Assembly: GCA_005882995.1 (NCBI GenBank)
Contig: VBCY01000158.1
Coordinates: forward strand, 1 to 64,000
From: Betaproteobacteria bacterium
GTDB lineage: Bacteria > Pseudomonadota > Gammaproteobacteria > Burkholderiales > Casimicrobiaceae
DNA length: 64,000 bases
Reading direction: 5' to 3'
Numbering within the stretch: position 1 is the first letter of the stretch; every line of letters starts with the position of its first letter. The translations under genes and the position numbers were made by a program. Shown here piece by piece: positions 1 through 9,136 of this stretch. The notes under the pieces were generated by a model. That model was not told the origin of the DNA. It did not search any database and saw only the letters and a program-made list of their open reading frames with translations.

Positions 1-1
1 A

Positions 2-472
2 GGACGAGTCGTCGCGGCACACCACAAGCTCGCATCAACGGAAAGGCGCATGGCCGCTGGGGATCGATCCAAAAAAGAAGACTGGCGGCGATATGACCGG
101 GAATTTCACCAGGCACTCATTTCTGCTTGCGGCTCGCAAGTTCTTCTCGACACGCATGCTGCGATCTATGACAAGTACCTGCGCTATCTCATGATCGCCG
201 CTGCTTTCCGCGGCGACGCTGCTGTCCGCGAACACAGCGAGCTGCTCGCGTTCGCGCTAAGCCGCGATTGGCAGTCGGCACAGGCTACGACCGCTACCCA
301 TATCAACGACTGCGTCGCACAAATGATTTCGCGAGGATTGGCTGTCGCGGGCACGGTCCGAGCATGCGGCCCTGCGCCTGAATCAGGGGCCCATCGATTA
401 TCAACACTTCGCAAGCGAAGGCCTACTGCCTTGCACGCTCACGCAAAAATGGAGGAAGTTCCGAATGAGTGA
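2..472 (+). CDS. GntR-family regulator, FCD domain (5' end off window)
   Basis: The reading frame is open to the left edge, so only the C-terminal part of the gene is present. The pattern with D-x-E-F-H-x-A-L-I near residue 33, followed by helices, is typical of the ligand-binding FCD domain of GntR/FadR-type repressors. The N-terminal winged helix would lie left of the window. The stop (TGA at 470-472) overlaps the start of the next gene by 8 bases, so this is probably the local regulator of the secreted hydrolase. The last ~40 residues are Arg/Ala-rich and look unlike an FCD domain, so the C-terminus may be extended by an old frame change. Ligand unknown. Confidence 0.72.
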   Translation, partial: GRVVAAHHKLASTERRMAAGDRSKKEDWRRYDREFHQALISACGSQVLLDTHAAIYDKYLRYLMIAAAFRGDAAVREHSELLAFALSRDWQSAQATTATHINDCVAQMISRGLAVAGTVRACGPAPESGAHRLSTLRKRRPTALHAHAKMEEVPNE

Positions 473-2324
473 TTGGTTCAAAGAATCACGCAGGACGTTG
501 CGCTTTATCTTCACGATTTGCGCCCTGCTGTGCAGCGGCGTTGCGTCGTTGGCACTGGCGATTGTTCCTACCCCGGTCGTTACCGGCCCATTGGCGTCGG
601 ACCAACGCGGGAGCGCGAGCCACAACTACACGTTCCTGGCAACCGATCTCGACCTGGCAAGCCGAGGCTTCATCGAAGAAGAGTTCTTTTACAGCGGCTC
701 CGCAAACGTATATGACACGCCCAATCCCTTCCCCATCGGCGCGGGGCTAGGCACGACGCCTACGGCCAACATCGTGAGCAGCGGTCATCCCTACAAGACA
801 CGAATGGTCGTTCGAAGGGCCGCCGATGCGCGTCGCTTCAACGGGACGGTAATCGTCGAGTGGACCAATGTCACCAGCGGTTATGACATAGAAGCGCTGT
901 GGTTCCGCATTCACGAGTTCATCCTGCGCGACGGGTACGCGTGGATCGGTATCTCGGCACAGGACAACGGTATCTCGGCTTCGCCCAATGGCCTCAAGTC
1001 TTGGAGCCCGGTCAGGTACGGCTCTCTTAACGTGACGGATTCAGGGACGGTGCCGGCGGATCTCTTGTCGTACGACATCTTTGCGCAGGGAATACAAGCA
1101 GCGCGCCGCGTTCCGGCTGTTCTAGCGGGATTGCCCATTCGGCATGTGATTGCCGCGGGCGTCTCGCAGTCCGCCGGTCGCCTCTCGGTATACGTCAACG
1201 CGGTTCATCCGCGCGATCCGATCATCGATGCGGCGCTGCTCTACGTCGGGGGAACCAGGGTCAGAGACGACCTCGGCATACCTGTCCTCAAGCTGCTCTC
1301 GGAGACCGAGCTCGCGGCGCCGCAGGTAAACGAGATTCCTTCTTTGCAACCGGACGCCGACAGGATCCGCGTCTGGGAAATGGCTGGCACATCGCACTCC
1401 GACTGGGCTTCGTTCGTTGTCCGCTATGCGCTTTTGCGAAGAGACTTGCCGGCGGTTCCGCTGTTCGATTCGTGCAATCTACCGAGCCGAAGTCGTATTC
1501 CTGACCGCTACGTGATCGCGGCAGCGATTGAAGCCATCGACGGGTGGATCGACGGCGTGCAGCCGCCGCATTCGCCATCGCTTGTATCGGGCTCTCCCTT
1601 GGCGGTGCATCGCGACGCCTTCGGAAATGCGTTGGGAGGCATTCGCCTGGCGCCGTTCGAAGTCGCCGTGGCACTGGATCAAGGTCCGAACAGCGGTCCG
1701 GGCACGTGCTTCCTCAATGGCGTCCACATTCCGTTCGAGACGGCGACGGTCGATTCACTGTATCCCAGCCATCAGGCATACGTGCAAGAGATCCGGCAAG
1801 TGACCGATCAAAACGTCGCCGACGGCTTTCTGCTCAAGGACGACGCCAAGGAATTGCTTGCCAATGCGAACAGTTCCACTATCGGGAATGGTTTGAGCTG
1901 CGGGCCATCGAGGCCGTTGTGCGCGAACTTCAAGCAGTTTCCTCTCAATCCCTCCACGTCGATTCTGCGCGATCACACGCAGTTCTATTACTTTGTCGGC
2001 GGCGAGGAGCTGTTGGCGACTGTGGACCAGGCAAACGAGTGGACCGCGAAAGGCTACAGCGCGGCTGAGCAGCCCGATGCCAAGAGTCAAAAGGAGGCCA
2101 AGAAGAGCTTTGCTCGCGCCATCGGATTCCTACAGGTTTACATCGACAAGGTGCAACAGATGGCAGCCCAGGGACGGACGGCACCGGAATCCGCGGCTCT
2201 CCTCGTTGACTTCGCCAATACCCTCATCGCCAAGCTCGAACCGATGACCTGGTCTCCGGGCGTTCCGTACCGGCCCGCTCGACTTTATAATGTTGCGGAT
2301 GATCCGCATTGTTATTGCCGATGA
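465..2324 (+). CDS. secreted alpha/beta hydrolase domain protein (Abhydrolase_10-like)
   Basis: A 619-residue protein with an N-terminal signal peptide (hydrophobic run about residues 12-32, Ala-rich cleavage region). The nucleophile elbow G-V-S-Q-S, with Ser about residue 234, is followed by S-A-G-R, as in the large alpha/beta-hydrolase domain family (PF20091). Family members are exported esterase-like proteins of unknown substrate. A C-terminal helical stretch (about residues 540-600) follows the catalytic core. The start overlaps the GntR-type gene upstream, suggesting one transcript and regulation by that protein. Its 3' end overlaps the next gene by about 26-35 bases. Family assignment is firm; substrate is not known. 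Confidence 0.85.
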   Translation: MSDWFKESRRTLRFIFTICALLCSGVASLALAIVPTPVVTGPLASDQRGSASHNYTFLATDLDLASRGFIEEEFFYSGSANVYDTPNPFPIGAGLGTTPTANIVSSGHPYKTRMVVRRAADARRFNGTVIVEWTNVTSGYDIEALWFRIHEFILRDGYAWIGISAQDNGISASPNGLKSWSPVRYGSLNVTDSGTVPADLLSYDIFAQGIQAARRVPAVLAGLPIRHVIAAGVSQSAGRLSVYVNAVHPRDPIIDAALLYVGGTRVRDDLGIPVLKLLSETELAAPQVNEIPSLQPDADRIRVWEMAGTSHSDWASFVVRYALLRRDLPAVPLFDSCNLPSRSRIPDRYVIAAAIEAIDGWIDGVQPPHSPSLVSGSPLAVHRDAFGNALGGIRLAPFEVAVALDQGPNSGPGTCFLNGVHIPFETATVDSLYPSHQAYVQEIRQVTDQNVADGFLLKDDAKELLANANSSTIGNGLSCGPSRPLCANFKQFPLNPSTSILRDHTQFYYFVGGEELLATVDQANEWTAKGYSAAEQPDAKSQKEAKKSFARAIGFLQVYIDKVQQMAAQGRTAPESAALLVDFANTLIAKLEPMTWSPGVPYRPARLYNVADDPHCYCR

Positions 2325-2997
2325 CCACACCATCGTGCGCGAGGGGCTCAAGCAGCTTCTCCAGAGTTCATCGGACCTGCAGGTCGCCGGCGAAGCCCGC
2401 GACGGCCACGAGGTTTTGCAACGGGTGCGCGACCTGGATTTCGACGTCCTCCTTCTGGACATGTCGATGCCAGGGAAGAGCGGCATGGACCTCATCAAGC
2501 AGGTAAAGACCGAAAAGCCGAAATTGCGTGTGCTGATCCTGAGCATGCACCAGGAACATCAGTACGCCGTGCGGGCCATCAAGGCCGGTGCTTCAGGGTA
2601 TCTCACCAAGGAGAGCGCACCGGCGCAGCTGGTCTCTGCCATCCAGAAGGTCGCATCGGGCGGCGCTTTCATTACTGCGGAAGTCGCCGAGCAACTCGCC
2701 CTCGGCGCGATGCCCCATGTCGAAGGCCCTCCCCACGCGTCGCTGTCGGACCGGGAATATCAGGTGTTCCAGCTTTTGGTCCTGGGAAAAGCAGTGTCGG
2801 AGATCGCCGAGAAGCTGAACCTCTCCGTCAAGACGGTGAGCACGCACAAGGCCAGACTCATGGAAAAGATGGGGATCGCGAATCAGGCGGAGCTCATCCG
2901 CTATGCCATCCGCCATCGACTCATTGATGAACTACCCCCGCAATCGGAAGGCTCCCACACTTCAATTGAGGCGGTGGCCGATGGTGCCGACCCATGA
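2299..2997 (+). CDS. NarL/FixJ-family response regulator
   Basis: An N-terminal receiver domain begins M-I-R-I-V-I-A-D-D-H. It has the acidic pair, the phosphoacceptor Asp in L-L-L-D-M-S-M-P-G (about residue 54) and the conserved Lys in Y-L-T-K-E-S. A C-terminal LuxR helix-turn-helix follows, with L-S-D-R-E-Y and the recognition region L-N-L-S-V-K-T-V-S-T-H-K. It should be a DNA-binding transcription factor. I chose the ATG at 2299 because it gives the usual receiver N-terminus; an ATG at 2290 is in the same frame. No histidine kinase is adjacent. The next gene is a receiver-only protein sharing a 4-base ATGA overlap, so the two are likely co-translated. Confidence 0.9.
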   Translation: MIRIVIADDHTIVREGLKQLLQSSSDLQVAGEARDGHEVLQRVRDLDFDVLLLDMSMPGKSGMDLIKQVKTEKPKLRVLILSMHQEHQYAVRAIKAGASGYLTKESAPAQLVSAIQKVASGGAFITAEVAEQLALGAMPHVEGPPHASLSDREYQVFQLLVLGKAVSEIAEKLNLSVKTVSTHKARLMEKMGIANQAELIRYAIRHRLIDELPPQSEGSHTSIEAVADGADP

Positions 2998-3401
2998 CGC
3001 GCTCGATACTGGGCCCCATGGAAACTGCAGGCCGCCCCAACGTCTTCGTCGTGGACGATTCGCCTTCGATCCGCGAGCGGCTGATCGAGATGCTCGTATC
3101 CGACGGGATCGATGTGGTCGGGGAGGCGGAGTCACCGGCTGACGCGATCTCAGGCATCCGCCGGCTGCAGCCCGATTGCGTCGTACTCGACCTGAAACTG
3201 AGAGATGGCTCGGGCATCGAAGTCCTGCGCGCGCTGCACCCGGATTTTCCCGAGATCACCTTCATCGTTCTGAGCAATCACGCCGACTTGCCCTACCGGC
3301 GCCGTTGCGCTGCAGCGGGCGCAGCGTTCTTTTTGGACAAGGCCACCGAGTTCGGAAAGATCACCGATCTCATTGCTGGCCTCGATCCAATGAAGTCATA
3401 A
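2994..3401 (+). CDS. single-domain response regulator (CheY-like)
   Basis: A 135-residue receiver with no output domain. It has the D-D-S acidic pair (residues 21-22), the phosphoacceptor Asp in V-V-L-D-L-K (residue 66), and a Lys in F-L-D-K-A. The start codon overlaps the preceding response regulator's stop (ATGA), which argues for translational coupling and a joint role, for example phosphate shuttling or competition for one sensor kinase. The kinase is not in this window. The FNR-type gene follows after 26 bases, so all three regulators may share a transcript. Domain call certain; partner unknown. Confidence 0.9.
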   Translation: MTRSILGPMETAGRPNVFVVDDSPSIRERLIEMLVSDGIDVVGEAESPADAISGIRRLQPDCVVLDLKLRDGSGIEVLRALHPDFPEITFIVLSNHADLPYRRRCAAAGAAFFLDKATEFGKITDLIAGLDPMKS

Positions 3402-3427
3402 CGTCGTTCGAACACAGAGAGGACGCA

Positions 3428-4216
3428 ATGGGAACCGTCGCCGCACTACAAACCGTCGGCAGCACTGGAGGGGTGTCTGCTCGAGCGTTCAAGCCTTTGC
3501 TGCGAGAAGTAAGCCGCAGCACGCCGACGTGCTCAGACTGCACGCTCAGAACGCACTGTGTTCCGGCCGGTCTCGAGCAAGATACGCTCGGCGCATTTGA
3601 TCGCCTCCGCGCATCACGGATGCGCATTAAAAGAGGAGACACGCTGTACCGGGCAACCGACCGCTTCACGGCTGTTTACGCGGTCCGCTCCGGCTCCTGC
3701 AAGACGCTGATTCTCAGCGAACAAGGTCACGAGCAGGTGACCGGTTATCACATGCCGGGTGAGGTCGTCGGACTCGATGGAATTGATAATGGGGTGCATG
3801 GCTGTCAGGTCGTCGCCCTGGAGGATACCGAAGTGTGCGCACTCCCGTTCGAAGCACTGGAGCGGCTCGCGCATGACAGCACCTCTTTCCAGCACAATAT
3901 GTATCGGCTGCTCTCGCGGGAGGTTGCTCGCGATCACAAGACTATGCTGCTGCTCGGCTCAATGCGAGCCGAACAGCGGCTGGCGGCGTTCCTGCTCGAC
4001 CTCGCCCGGCGCTATCAGGCGCTCGGGTATTCTTCGTGCGAATTCATTCTCAGGATGACGCGCGAGGAGATCGGCAGCTTCCTCGGCCTGAAGCTGGAAA
4101 CAGTGAGCCGGCTTTTCTCCCGCTTTCACCACGACGGGGTGATTCAGGTCCAGGGTCGAGTGGTGAAGCTGCTGGATCGCAACGCGTTGCAGCGGCTCGT
4201 AGGCGCCGAGCCGTAG
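3428..4216 (+). CDS. fnr: FNR/ANR-type oxygen-sensing transcription factor
   Basis: 262 residues. The N-terminal motif C-S-D-C-x5-C (Cys35, Cys38, Cys44) and a central Cys (Cys137, in E-V-C-A-L-P-F) match the four ligands of the oxygen-labile [4Fe-4S] cluster of E. coli FNR. A cNMP-type beta-roll follows, then a winged helix whose recognition helix has E-T-V-S-R, the residues that read TTGAT half-sites. The start at 3428 is chosen because AGAGAGGA lies just upstream and it gives the family's normal length; a longer frame to 3176 overlaps the response regulator and lacks support. Likely activates low-oxygen genes nearby; a matching box is present at 12180-12193. Confidence 0.94.
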   Translation: MGTVAALQTVGSTGGVSARAFKPLLREVSRSTPTCSDCTLRTHCVPAGLEQDTLGAFDRLRASRMRIKRGDTLYRATDRFTAVYAVRSGSCKTLILSEQGHEQVTGYHMPGEVVGLDGIDNGVHGCQVVALEDTEVCALPFEALERLAHDSTSFQHNMYRLLSREVARDHKTMLLLGSMRAEQRLAAFLLDLARRYQALGYSSCEFILRMTREEIGSFLGLKLETVSRLFSRFHHDGVIQVQGRVVKLLDRNALQRLVGAEP

Positions 4217-4344
4217 CGCTCGACACGGCTAACGCCGCGGTCCACACAAAAGCGCCGCCTGCGGCGGCTCTCGAATCGCGGTTACCGCCGTTTTCGCATT
4301 TCCTGCCGCCGCTCATACGGTTCTCGAGCACGCGGAGACGACGA

Positions 4345-4758
4345 ATGCCATGGGAACACTTTGCGCACGGCGCGGACATTGGCGTTCGCGGCATCGGCGC
4401 TTCGCTCAACGAATCGTTCGAGCAGGCTGCGCTCGCATTGACCGAGGTCATCTGCCCACTGGAAGGCATCGATGCGCGCGAAAGTGTGCAGATTCGCTGC
4501 GAGGCGCCGGACGCCGAAGTGCTGTTTACCGATTGGCTGAACGCGTTGATCTACGAAATGAGCACGCGCAACTTGCTGTTCAGTCGCTTCGCCGTGGACA
4601 TCCGTGATTACCGCCTCACCGCTACCGCGTGGGGCGAAGCGCTCGACCGCGAGCGGCATCATCCCACGGTCGAAGTCAAGGCGGCTACCTATACGGCCCT
4701 CCTGGTGACACAACGCGACGATGGCTCATGGATCGCGCAGTGCGTGGTCGATGTCTAA
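4345..4758 (+). CDS. archease, activator of RtcB
   Basis: 137 residues with the archease fold pattern: an N-terminal H-G-A-D-I-G-V-R-G segment corresponding to the family's H-x-A-D-x-G, a middle W-L-N-A-L-I-Y-E helix and a C-terminal acid-ended V-V-D-V. Archease speeds guanylylation and turnover of the RNA ligase RtcB. Here rtcB starts 24 bases downstream, giving direct contextual support. The ATG at 4345 is preceded by GGAGA. Longer upstream frames run through the FNR-like gene and are rejected. The spacing of about 130 bases from fnr leaves room for a separate promoter. Confidence 0.88.
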   Translation: MPWEHFAHGADIGVRGIGASLNESFEQAALALTEVICPLEGIDARESVQIRCEAPDAEVLFTDWLNALIYEMSTRNLLFSRFAVDIRDYRLTATAWGEALDRERHHPTVEVKAATYTALLVTQRDDGSWIAQCVVDV

Positions 4759-4782
4759 TCGACGCAGCGTGAAAATTTCATC

Positions 4783-6213
4783 ATGGATCCTGCTCGTTTT
4801 ATTCGCAGGTCAGACTACCAGTGGGAAGTGCCCCAGAGCGGCGCCATGCGCGTTCCCGGTCTTATCTACGCAGACGAGGGGCTGCTTCTGGACATGGATG
4901 ACAAGGTCTCCGAACAAGTCGCCAACGTTGCATCCCTGCCTGGCATTGTAAAAGCGTCTTTCGCCATGCCGGACGCACACTGGGGTTACGGTTTTCCTAT
5001 CGGTGGGGTCGCCGCCTTCGACCCGGACGCTGATGGTGTGGTATCCGCTGGAGGGGTCGGATTCGACATTTCCTGTGGCGTGCGAACATTGCTGACGGGC
5101 CTCGACATCAATCGGGTCCAACCGATCAAACGGCTTCTGGCAGACACGCTCTACGCGCGCATCCCGGCCGGATTGGGCAGCACAGGCGCAGTCCATCTGT
5201 CGGCCACCGAAATGGACGCGATGCTCGCCGGCGGTGCGCGCTGGGCCGTGGAACAAGGCTACGGTCGCGCGGAAGATCTGGAGCGCATCGAGGAGCACGG
5301 CAGCATGGCCGGCGCGGATCCGGGCGCCGTCTCAGATGCCGCCAAGCGACGCCAGCGCGACGAAATGGGAACTCTTGGCTCTGGAAACCATTATCTCGAG
5401 GTGCAACACGTCACCGCTGTTTATGACGCCGCAGTTGCACAAGGATTCGGCCTCGCCGTCGGTGACGTGGTGGTAAGTATCCATTGCGGATCGCGCGGAC
5501 TCGGCCACCAGATCGGGAGCGAGTTTCTGCGTGAAATGGCAATCGCCGCCGCCCAATCAGGGATCAGGCTCGCCGATCGCGAGCTCGCTTGCGCGCCGAT
5601 CCGATCGGAGGTCGGTCAGCGCTACCTTCACGCAATGCGTGCAGCGATCAATTGCGCGCTCGCCAATCGGCAGATTCTCACGCATCTCACACGTCAGGCT
5701 TTTCGTGAAGTCGTTGCGGGCGCCGAGCTCACTCTGCTCTACGACGTTTCGCACAACACCTGCAAGGTCGAGGAGCACAAGCTCGATGGCGGGCGACGCA
5801 AACTCTACGTGCATCGCAAGGGCGCAACGCGCGCGTTTCCACCCGGACATCCCGAGTTGCCTCATGCGCTTTACTCAACCGGGCAGCCCGTGCTCATCGG
5901 CGGCAGCATGGGTACCGCTTCCTACGTGCTCGCAGGAACGCATCGCGGCATGCGGGAAGCCTTTGGCTCGGCTTGTCACGGCGCAGGGCGCAGCATGAGC
6001 AGGAGCGCTGCCGGTAAACGCTGGACCGGCCGAAAAGTGATCGACGAGCTCGCTGGCCGCGGCATCCTGATTCGCAGCCCATCGCACCGCGGTGTCGCGG
6101 AGGAGGCGCCCGGCGCCTACAAGGACGTGTCCGCCGTCGTTGACGCTGCGGATCGGGCCGAGCTCGCCCGCAAGGTCGTCCGTCTTGAGCCGCTCGTCTG
6201 CATCAAGGGTTGA
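4783..6213 (+). CDS. rtcB: RtcB RNA-splicing ligase (3'-phosphate RNA ligase)
   Basis: 476 residues and full length for the family. Visible signatures are the metal-site Asp and Cys in F-D-I-S-C-G, G-S-G-N-H-Y with the metal His, I-H-C-G-S-R-G-L-G-H-Q, V-S-H-N-T, and the guanylylated His in C-H-G-A-G-R-S-M-S-R (residue 399). RtcB joins 2',3'-cyclic phosphate or 3'-phosphate RNA ends to 5'-OH ends using GTP and Mn2+. Bacterial homologues act in tRNA or rRNA repair after ribonuclease damage. Pairing with archease is typical of enhanced-turnover systems. Neither an RtcR sigma-54 activator nor RtcA is seen, so regulation must differ from the E. coli operon; the adjacent FNR gene is a candidate but this is unproven. 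Confidence 0.96.
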   Translation: MDPARFIRRSDYQWEVPQSGAMRVPGLIYADEGLLLDMDDKVSEQVANVASLPGIVKASFAMPDAHWGYGFPIGGVAAFDPDADGVVSAGGVGFDISCGVRTLLTGLDINRVQPIKRLLADTLYARIPAGLGSTGAVHLSATEMDAMLAGGARWAVEQGYGRAEDLERIEEHGSMAGADPGAVSDAAKRRQRDEMGTLGSGNHYLEVQHVTAVYDAAVAQGFGLAVGDVVVSIHCGSRGLGHQIGSEFLREMAIAAAQSGIRLADRELACAPIRSEVGQRYLHAMRAAINCALANRQILTHLTRQAFREVVAGAELTLLYDVSHNTCKVEEHKLDGGRRKLYVHRKGATRAFPPGHPELPHALYSTGQPVLIGGSMGTASYVLAGTHRGMREAFGSACHGAGRSMSRSAAGKRWTGRKVIDELAGRGILIRSPSHRGVAEEAPGAYKDVSAVVDAADRAELARKVVRLEPLVCIKG

Positions 6214-6225
6214 ATTGCCGGGCTC

Positions 6226-6630
6226 CTACCCGTCGATCAGCTTCAGCCATAGCTTTCTGCGGCGGGGCCCGTCGAACTCGCAGAAAAAAATGGATTGCCA
6301 GGTTCCAAGGACTGGCGCTGCATTCCTTACAAACACGGTTGCTGATGAACCGACGAGCGCGCTCTTGATATGGCTGTCGGCGTTGCCTTCCGGGTGGCTG
6401 TACGATGCCTGATGAGGCACAAGGCGCGAAAGCGTCTCCAGAAGGTCGCTGGCGACGGTCGGATCGGCACCCTCGTTGATGATCACCCCCGCAGTGGTGT
6501 GAGGGACGTAGATGTAGCACACGCCCTCTTTCACGCCGCTTTCGGCAATGAAAGTCGCGACCCGATCGTTCAACTTGATGAGCTGATTGCGTTCATGCGA
6601 TTCGATGGAGAGTTCTTTTACCTGCGCCAT
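6226..6630 (-). CDS. yjbQ: YjbQ/UPF0047 family protein
   Basis: 134 residues with the family motifs Y-V-P-H-T-T-A-G-V-I-I-N-E (residues about 41-53) and H-P-E-G-N-A-D-S-H-I-K, whose histidines form the presumed metal or ligand site. E. coli YjbQ has weak thiamine-phosphate synthase activity and overexpressed homologues can complement thiE mutants; the physiological role is unsettled. The gene converges on rtcB with 12 bases between stops. Members of this family occur near RNA-repair or phosphate-handling genes in other genomes, but no functional link can be claimed from the sequence alone. Confidence 0.9.
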   Translation of the reverse strand: MAQVKELSIESHERNQLIKLNDRVATFIAESGVKEGVCYIYVPHTTAGVIINEGADPTVASDLLETLSRLVPHQASYSHPEGNADSHIKSALVGSSATVFVRNAAPVLGTWQSIFFCEFDGPRRRKLWLKLIDG

Positions 6631-6738
6631 ATGCGTCCCTGTATCGCAACAGCTTCAGGCGGATGTGCCAGCGGTTCAGTCAAGCGCAAGGCGGTTGCCC
6701 CATTCTAAGGAGCAGCCGCGAGGCGACGGCGCATTCTG

Positions 6739-7017
6739 CTACCGATTAAGCAGCAGATGGTCGACTTCGGCCTCTGCCTGGAGCCAGTCATCGAGGTCAT
6801 ATCCCTCCGCGTAGCCGCGCTCCGTGTAGCGGCGATAGGCAGCTTCACTGATCATGCGGTGGCGGAGATCGGGGTCGATAGTGTCTTGCGAGCCTTCGGC
6901 AAATGGCTGGTCGGGCAGCTCCTCCGATTCGCTTTCCTGCTCAATGATCGGCACGCTGCGCGGGCGATGGGCGGACGGGGACTCCGCTTTTGCATTCCTC
7001 GTTGATCGGCTGGCCAT
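6739..7017 (-). CDS. DUF2934 domain protein
   Basis: 92 residues. The C-terminal half carries the DUF2934 signature I-S-E-A-A-Y-R-R-Y-T-E-R-G followed by D-D-W-L-Q-A-E-A-E-V-D. The N-terminal 45 residues are charged and probably disordered. An AAAGGAGGA-type ribosome binding site (as read on the minus strand) precedes the ATG at 7017. DUF2934 proteins are small, often stress-associated and of unknown biochemical function. The gene sits head-to-head with the universal stress protein gene, so the 7018-7276 interval may hold divergent promoters. Confidence 0.85.
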   Translation of the reverse strand: MASRSTRNAKAESPSAHRPRSVPIIEQESESEELPDQPFAEGSQDTIDPDLRHRMISEAAYRRYTERGYAEGYDLDDWLQAEAEVDHLLLNR

Positions 7018-7276
7018 GGTCGTCCTCCTTTCAACTGCCTCCCACCAAATTCATTCTGCACTCGCCTGTGGTCGGTGTTTTGACGTTGGTGAAGCTTCGA
7101 AGGTTTCAGAAACCGGCGAAACGCGTCAGGTTGCACCGAAAGCAAGCCGGGGCACTCCATACCTGCAATAGCGATACACTTGACCTCGCTTAACATTTGC
7201 CGCGTTACTGCTGGATAGAGTGCTTCTGACTCGCCAAGCACCCTTCCCGAATGGACAGCCAAGCCTTGGAGCCGAC

Positions 7277-8116
7277 ATGACCTACGGACACATCGTCGTT
7301 CACGTTGACGATAGCCAGCGATGCGCCGAGCGGCTTGGCGTCGCCGCGAAGCTTGCGTGCGCCTTTCACGCCGAATTGGTTGGCATGTACATCGTGCCTT
7401 CGCGGGAATTGTCACCATCTGTCGCGGCGCTGCTGCCGGCCGACGTTGTCGCGCGGCGTCTGGAAGAGACCGGTGCCGCACAGGCCAAAGCCGAAACGCT
7501 GTTCAGGCAGGTGGCCGGAGCTGCCGAGGTAGCCGCGATCGAGTGGCGCGCGCCCGCGGGAGCCCCGATCGACCAGGCCGTTGCGAACGCGCGCTGCACC
7601 GATCTCGTAGTGCTCGGCCAGCGCGATAGAGCGGATGACGATTTCGCTTTTGTCGAAGAGCTGACCCAGTCGGTCGTACTCTTCGCAGGTCGACCAGCGC
7701 TCATCGTTCCCTATGCCATGGCTTCCACAAGCTTCGCCGAGCGCATCCTGGTGGCATGGGATGGAGGGAGGGAAGCCTCTCGCGCTTTGGGTGACGCCTT
7801 GCCGCTGCTCGAATCGGCACGCCAGGTCACGGTGATGTCAATCCACGCGTCGAGCGGCGCGCGCGTGGCCGACCATGTTGCAACGGCTCGCCTGGCCGCG
7901 TATCTGCGCTCGCACGGCATCGAGCCGCAACTGGATCATTCCACCGTCGACGACACCGGAACCGGCGAATGGCTGCTGTCCCGCACCGCCGACTTGAGTA
8001 TCGATCTGATCGTCATGGGGGCTTACGCCCATACGCGCCTGCGCGAGCTGGTCCTTGGCGGAGTGACGCGAACGATGCTCGGCGCGATGACAGTCCCGGT
8101 GCTGATGGCGCACTGA
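7277..8116 (+). CDS. tandem universal stress protein (UspA family)
   Basis: 279 residues made of two Usp domains, about residues 1-145 and 150-279. The first begins Y-G-H-I-V-V-H-V-D and the second F-A-E-R-I-L-V-A-W-D-G. The second domain keeps a V-M-G-A-Y-x-H-x-R-L-R-E-L-V-L-G-G-V-T tail like the ATP-binding G-x2-G-x9-G-S/T motif. I chose the ATG at 7277 because TTGGAG lies nine bases upstream; the in-frame 7220 start adds residues unlike the family. Such tandem Usp proteins are commonly induced by stasis or anaerobiosis. Placement beside cbpA-cbpM and near fnr fits that theme. Confidence 0.9.
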   Translation: MTYGHIVVHVDDSQRCAERLGVAAKLACAFHAELVGMYIVPSRELSPSVAALLPADVVARRLEETGAAQAKAETLFRQVAGAAEVAAIEWRAPAGAPIDQAVANARCTDLVVLGQRDRADDDFAFVEELTQSVVLFAGRPALIVPYAMASTSFAERILVAWDGGREASRALGDALPLLESARQVTVMSIHASSGARVADHVATARLAAYLRSHGIEPQLDHSTVDDTGTGEWLLSRTADLSIDLIVMGAYAHTRLRELVLGGVTRTMLGAMTVPVLMAH

Positions 8117-8200
8117 AGTCACTACACTCGCCTCCCGAACGCTGATCGCCGACGCAAGGAGAGCGCAGGAACGGTAAAATGGGAACGCTGCTGGTCAAAA

Positions 8201-9136
8201 ATGAAATACAAGGACTACTACAGCATTCTCGGCGTTGATCGCAAGGCGAGCGCCGACGATATCAAGCGCGCGTATCGGAAGCTCGCTCGAAAGTACCATC
8301 CGGATGTTTCGAAAGAGCCCAACGCCGAGGAAAAATTCAAGGAAGTTGCGGAGTCCTACGAGACCCTGAAGGATCCGGAAAAGCGCGCCGCCTTCGACCA
8401 GCTCGGCAGCTTCCAGCCGGGACAGGATTTCCGCCCGCCACCGGACTGGTGGAAACAGTTCGCCGACACTCAGCCGACGTTCGAAGACATCGATCTCGCC
8501 GATCTCTTTGCCGGGCTATCCGGGCGGACGGGACGCCGGCAGCGCGCCAGGGCTGGTCCCATCCCGGGACAGGACTACGAAGTCCCCGTGCAGATCACGC
8601 TCGAGCAGGCCTATCACGGAGCGGAGTTCGAGCTCGATCTAAGCCTTCCCGAGTACGACGAGAGCGGCTTGCCACGACGCGTGCCGAAGCAGTTGAAGGT
8701 TCGCATTCCGCGCGGCGCAGTCGACGGTCAGAAGCTGCGCCTCCCCGGAAAAGGCGGCAAGGGGATGAACGGTGGGCGCGATGGCGACGTCTACCTCAAT
8801 ATCGTGCTTGCTCCGCATCCGCTATTCCGTGTCAGCGGCCATGACGTATACCTCGATCTTCCGCTCGCGCCGTGGGAAGCCGTGCTCGGGACCACGGTTC
8901 GCATTCCGACACCGGGCGGGCCCGTCGACATGAAGGTGCGCCCTGACACCGGAGCGGGACAGCAGTTGCGCCTCGCGGGCCGAGGTCTGCCAAAGCCGCA
9001 CGGAGGCGCCGGCGATCTTTTCGCCATCGCGCAGATTGTCGTGCCGAGCAGCGTAAGCGAACGCGAGCGCGAGCTGTTGCAGCAACTCGCCACTGCATCG
9101 ACGTTCAATCCGCGGCGAAGTCTGGAGGAAACATGA
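8201..9136 (+). CDS. cbpA: CbpA-like DnaJ co-chaperone / curved-DNA-binding protein
   Basis: 311 residues. The J domain spans residues 1-70 with the H-P-D loop at about 33-35 and [13 protein letters not shown] linker rich in Phe, Pro and Trp follows, then two C-terminal substrate-binding domains with V-R-I-P-R-G-A and L-R-L-x-G-K-G patterns. There is no zinc-finger cysteine cluster, which separates it from DnaJ and fits CbpA. It should stimulate DnaK ATPase and may bind curved DNA in stationary phase. The next gene, cbpM-like, starts in its stop codon (ATGA). Confidence 0.93.
   Translation: MKYKDYYSILGVDRKASADDIKRAYRKLARKYHPDVSKEPNAEEKFKEVAESYETLKDPEKRAAFDQLGSFQPGQDFRPPPDWWKQFADTQPTFEDIDLADLFAGLSGRTGRRQRARAGPIPGQDYEVPVQITLEQAYHGAEFELDLSLPEYDESGLPRRVPKQLKVRIPRGAVDGQKLRLPGKGGKGMNGGRDGDVYLNIVLAPHPLFRVSGHDVYLDLPLAPWEAVLGTTVRIPTPGGPVDMKVRPDTGAGQQLRLAGRGLPKPHGGAGDLFAIAQIVVPSSVSERERELLQQLATASTFNPRRSLEET

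Noticed and set aside
3176-3427. N-terminal extension of the FNR-type protein
   Set aside because: It overlaps the receiver-only gene in another frame and would place cluster cysteines more than 100 residues from the start, unlike any FNR.
7180-7195. FNR-like site TTGACctcgcTTAA upstream of the Usp gene
   Set aside because: Only about 7 of 10 consensus positions match and the second half-site is poor.
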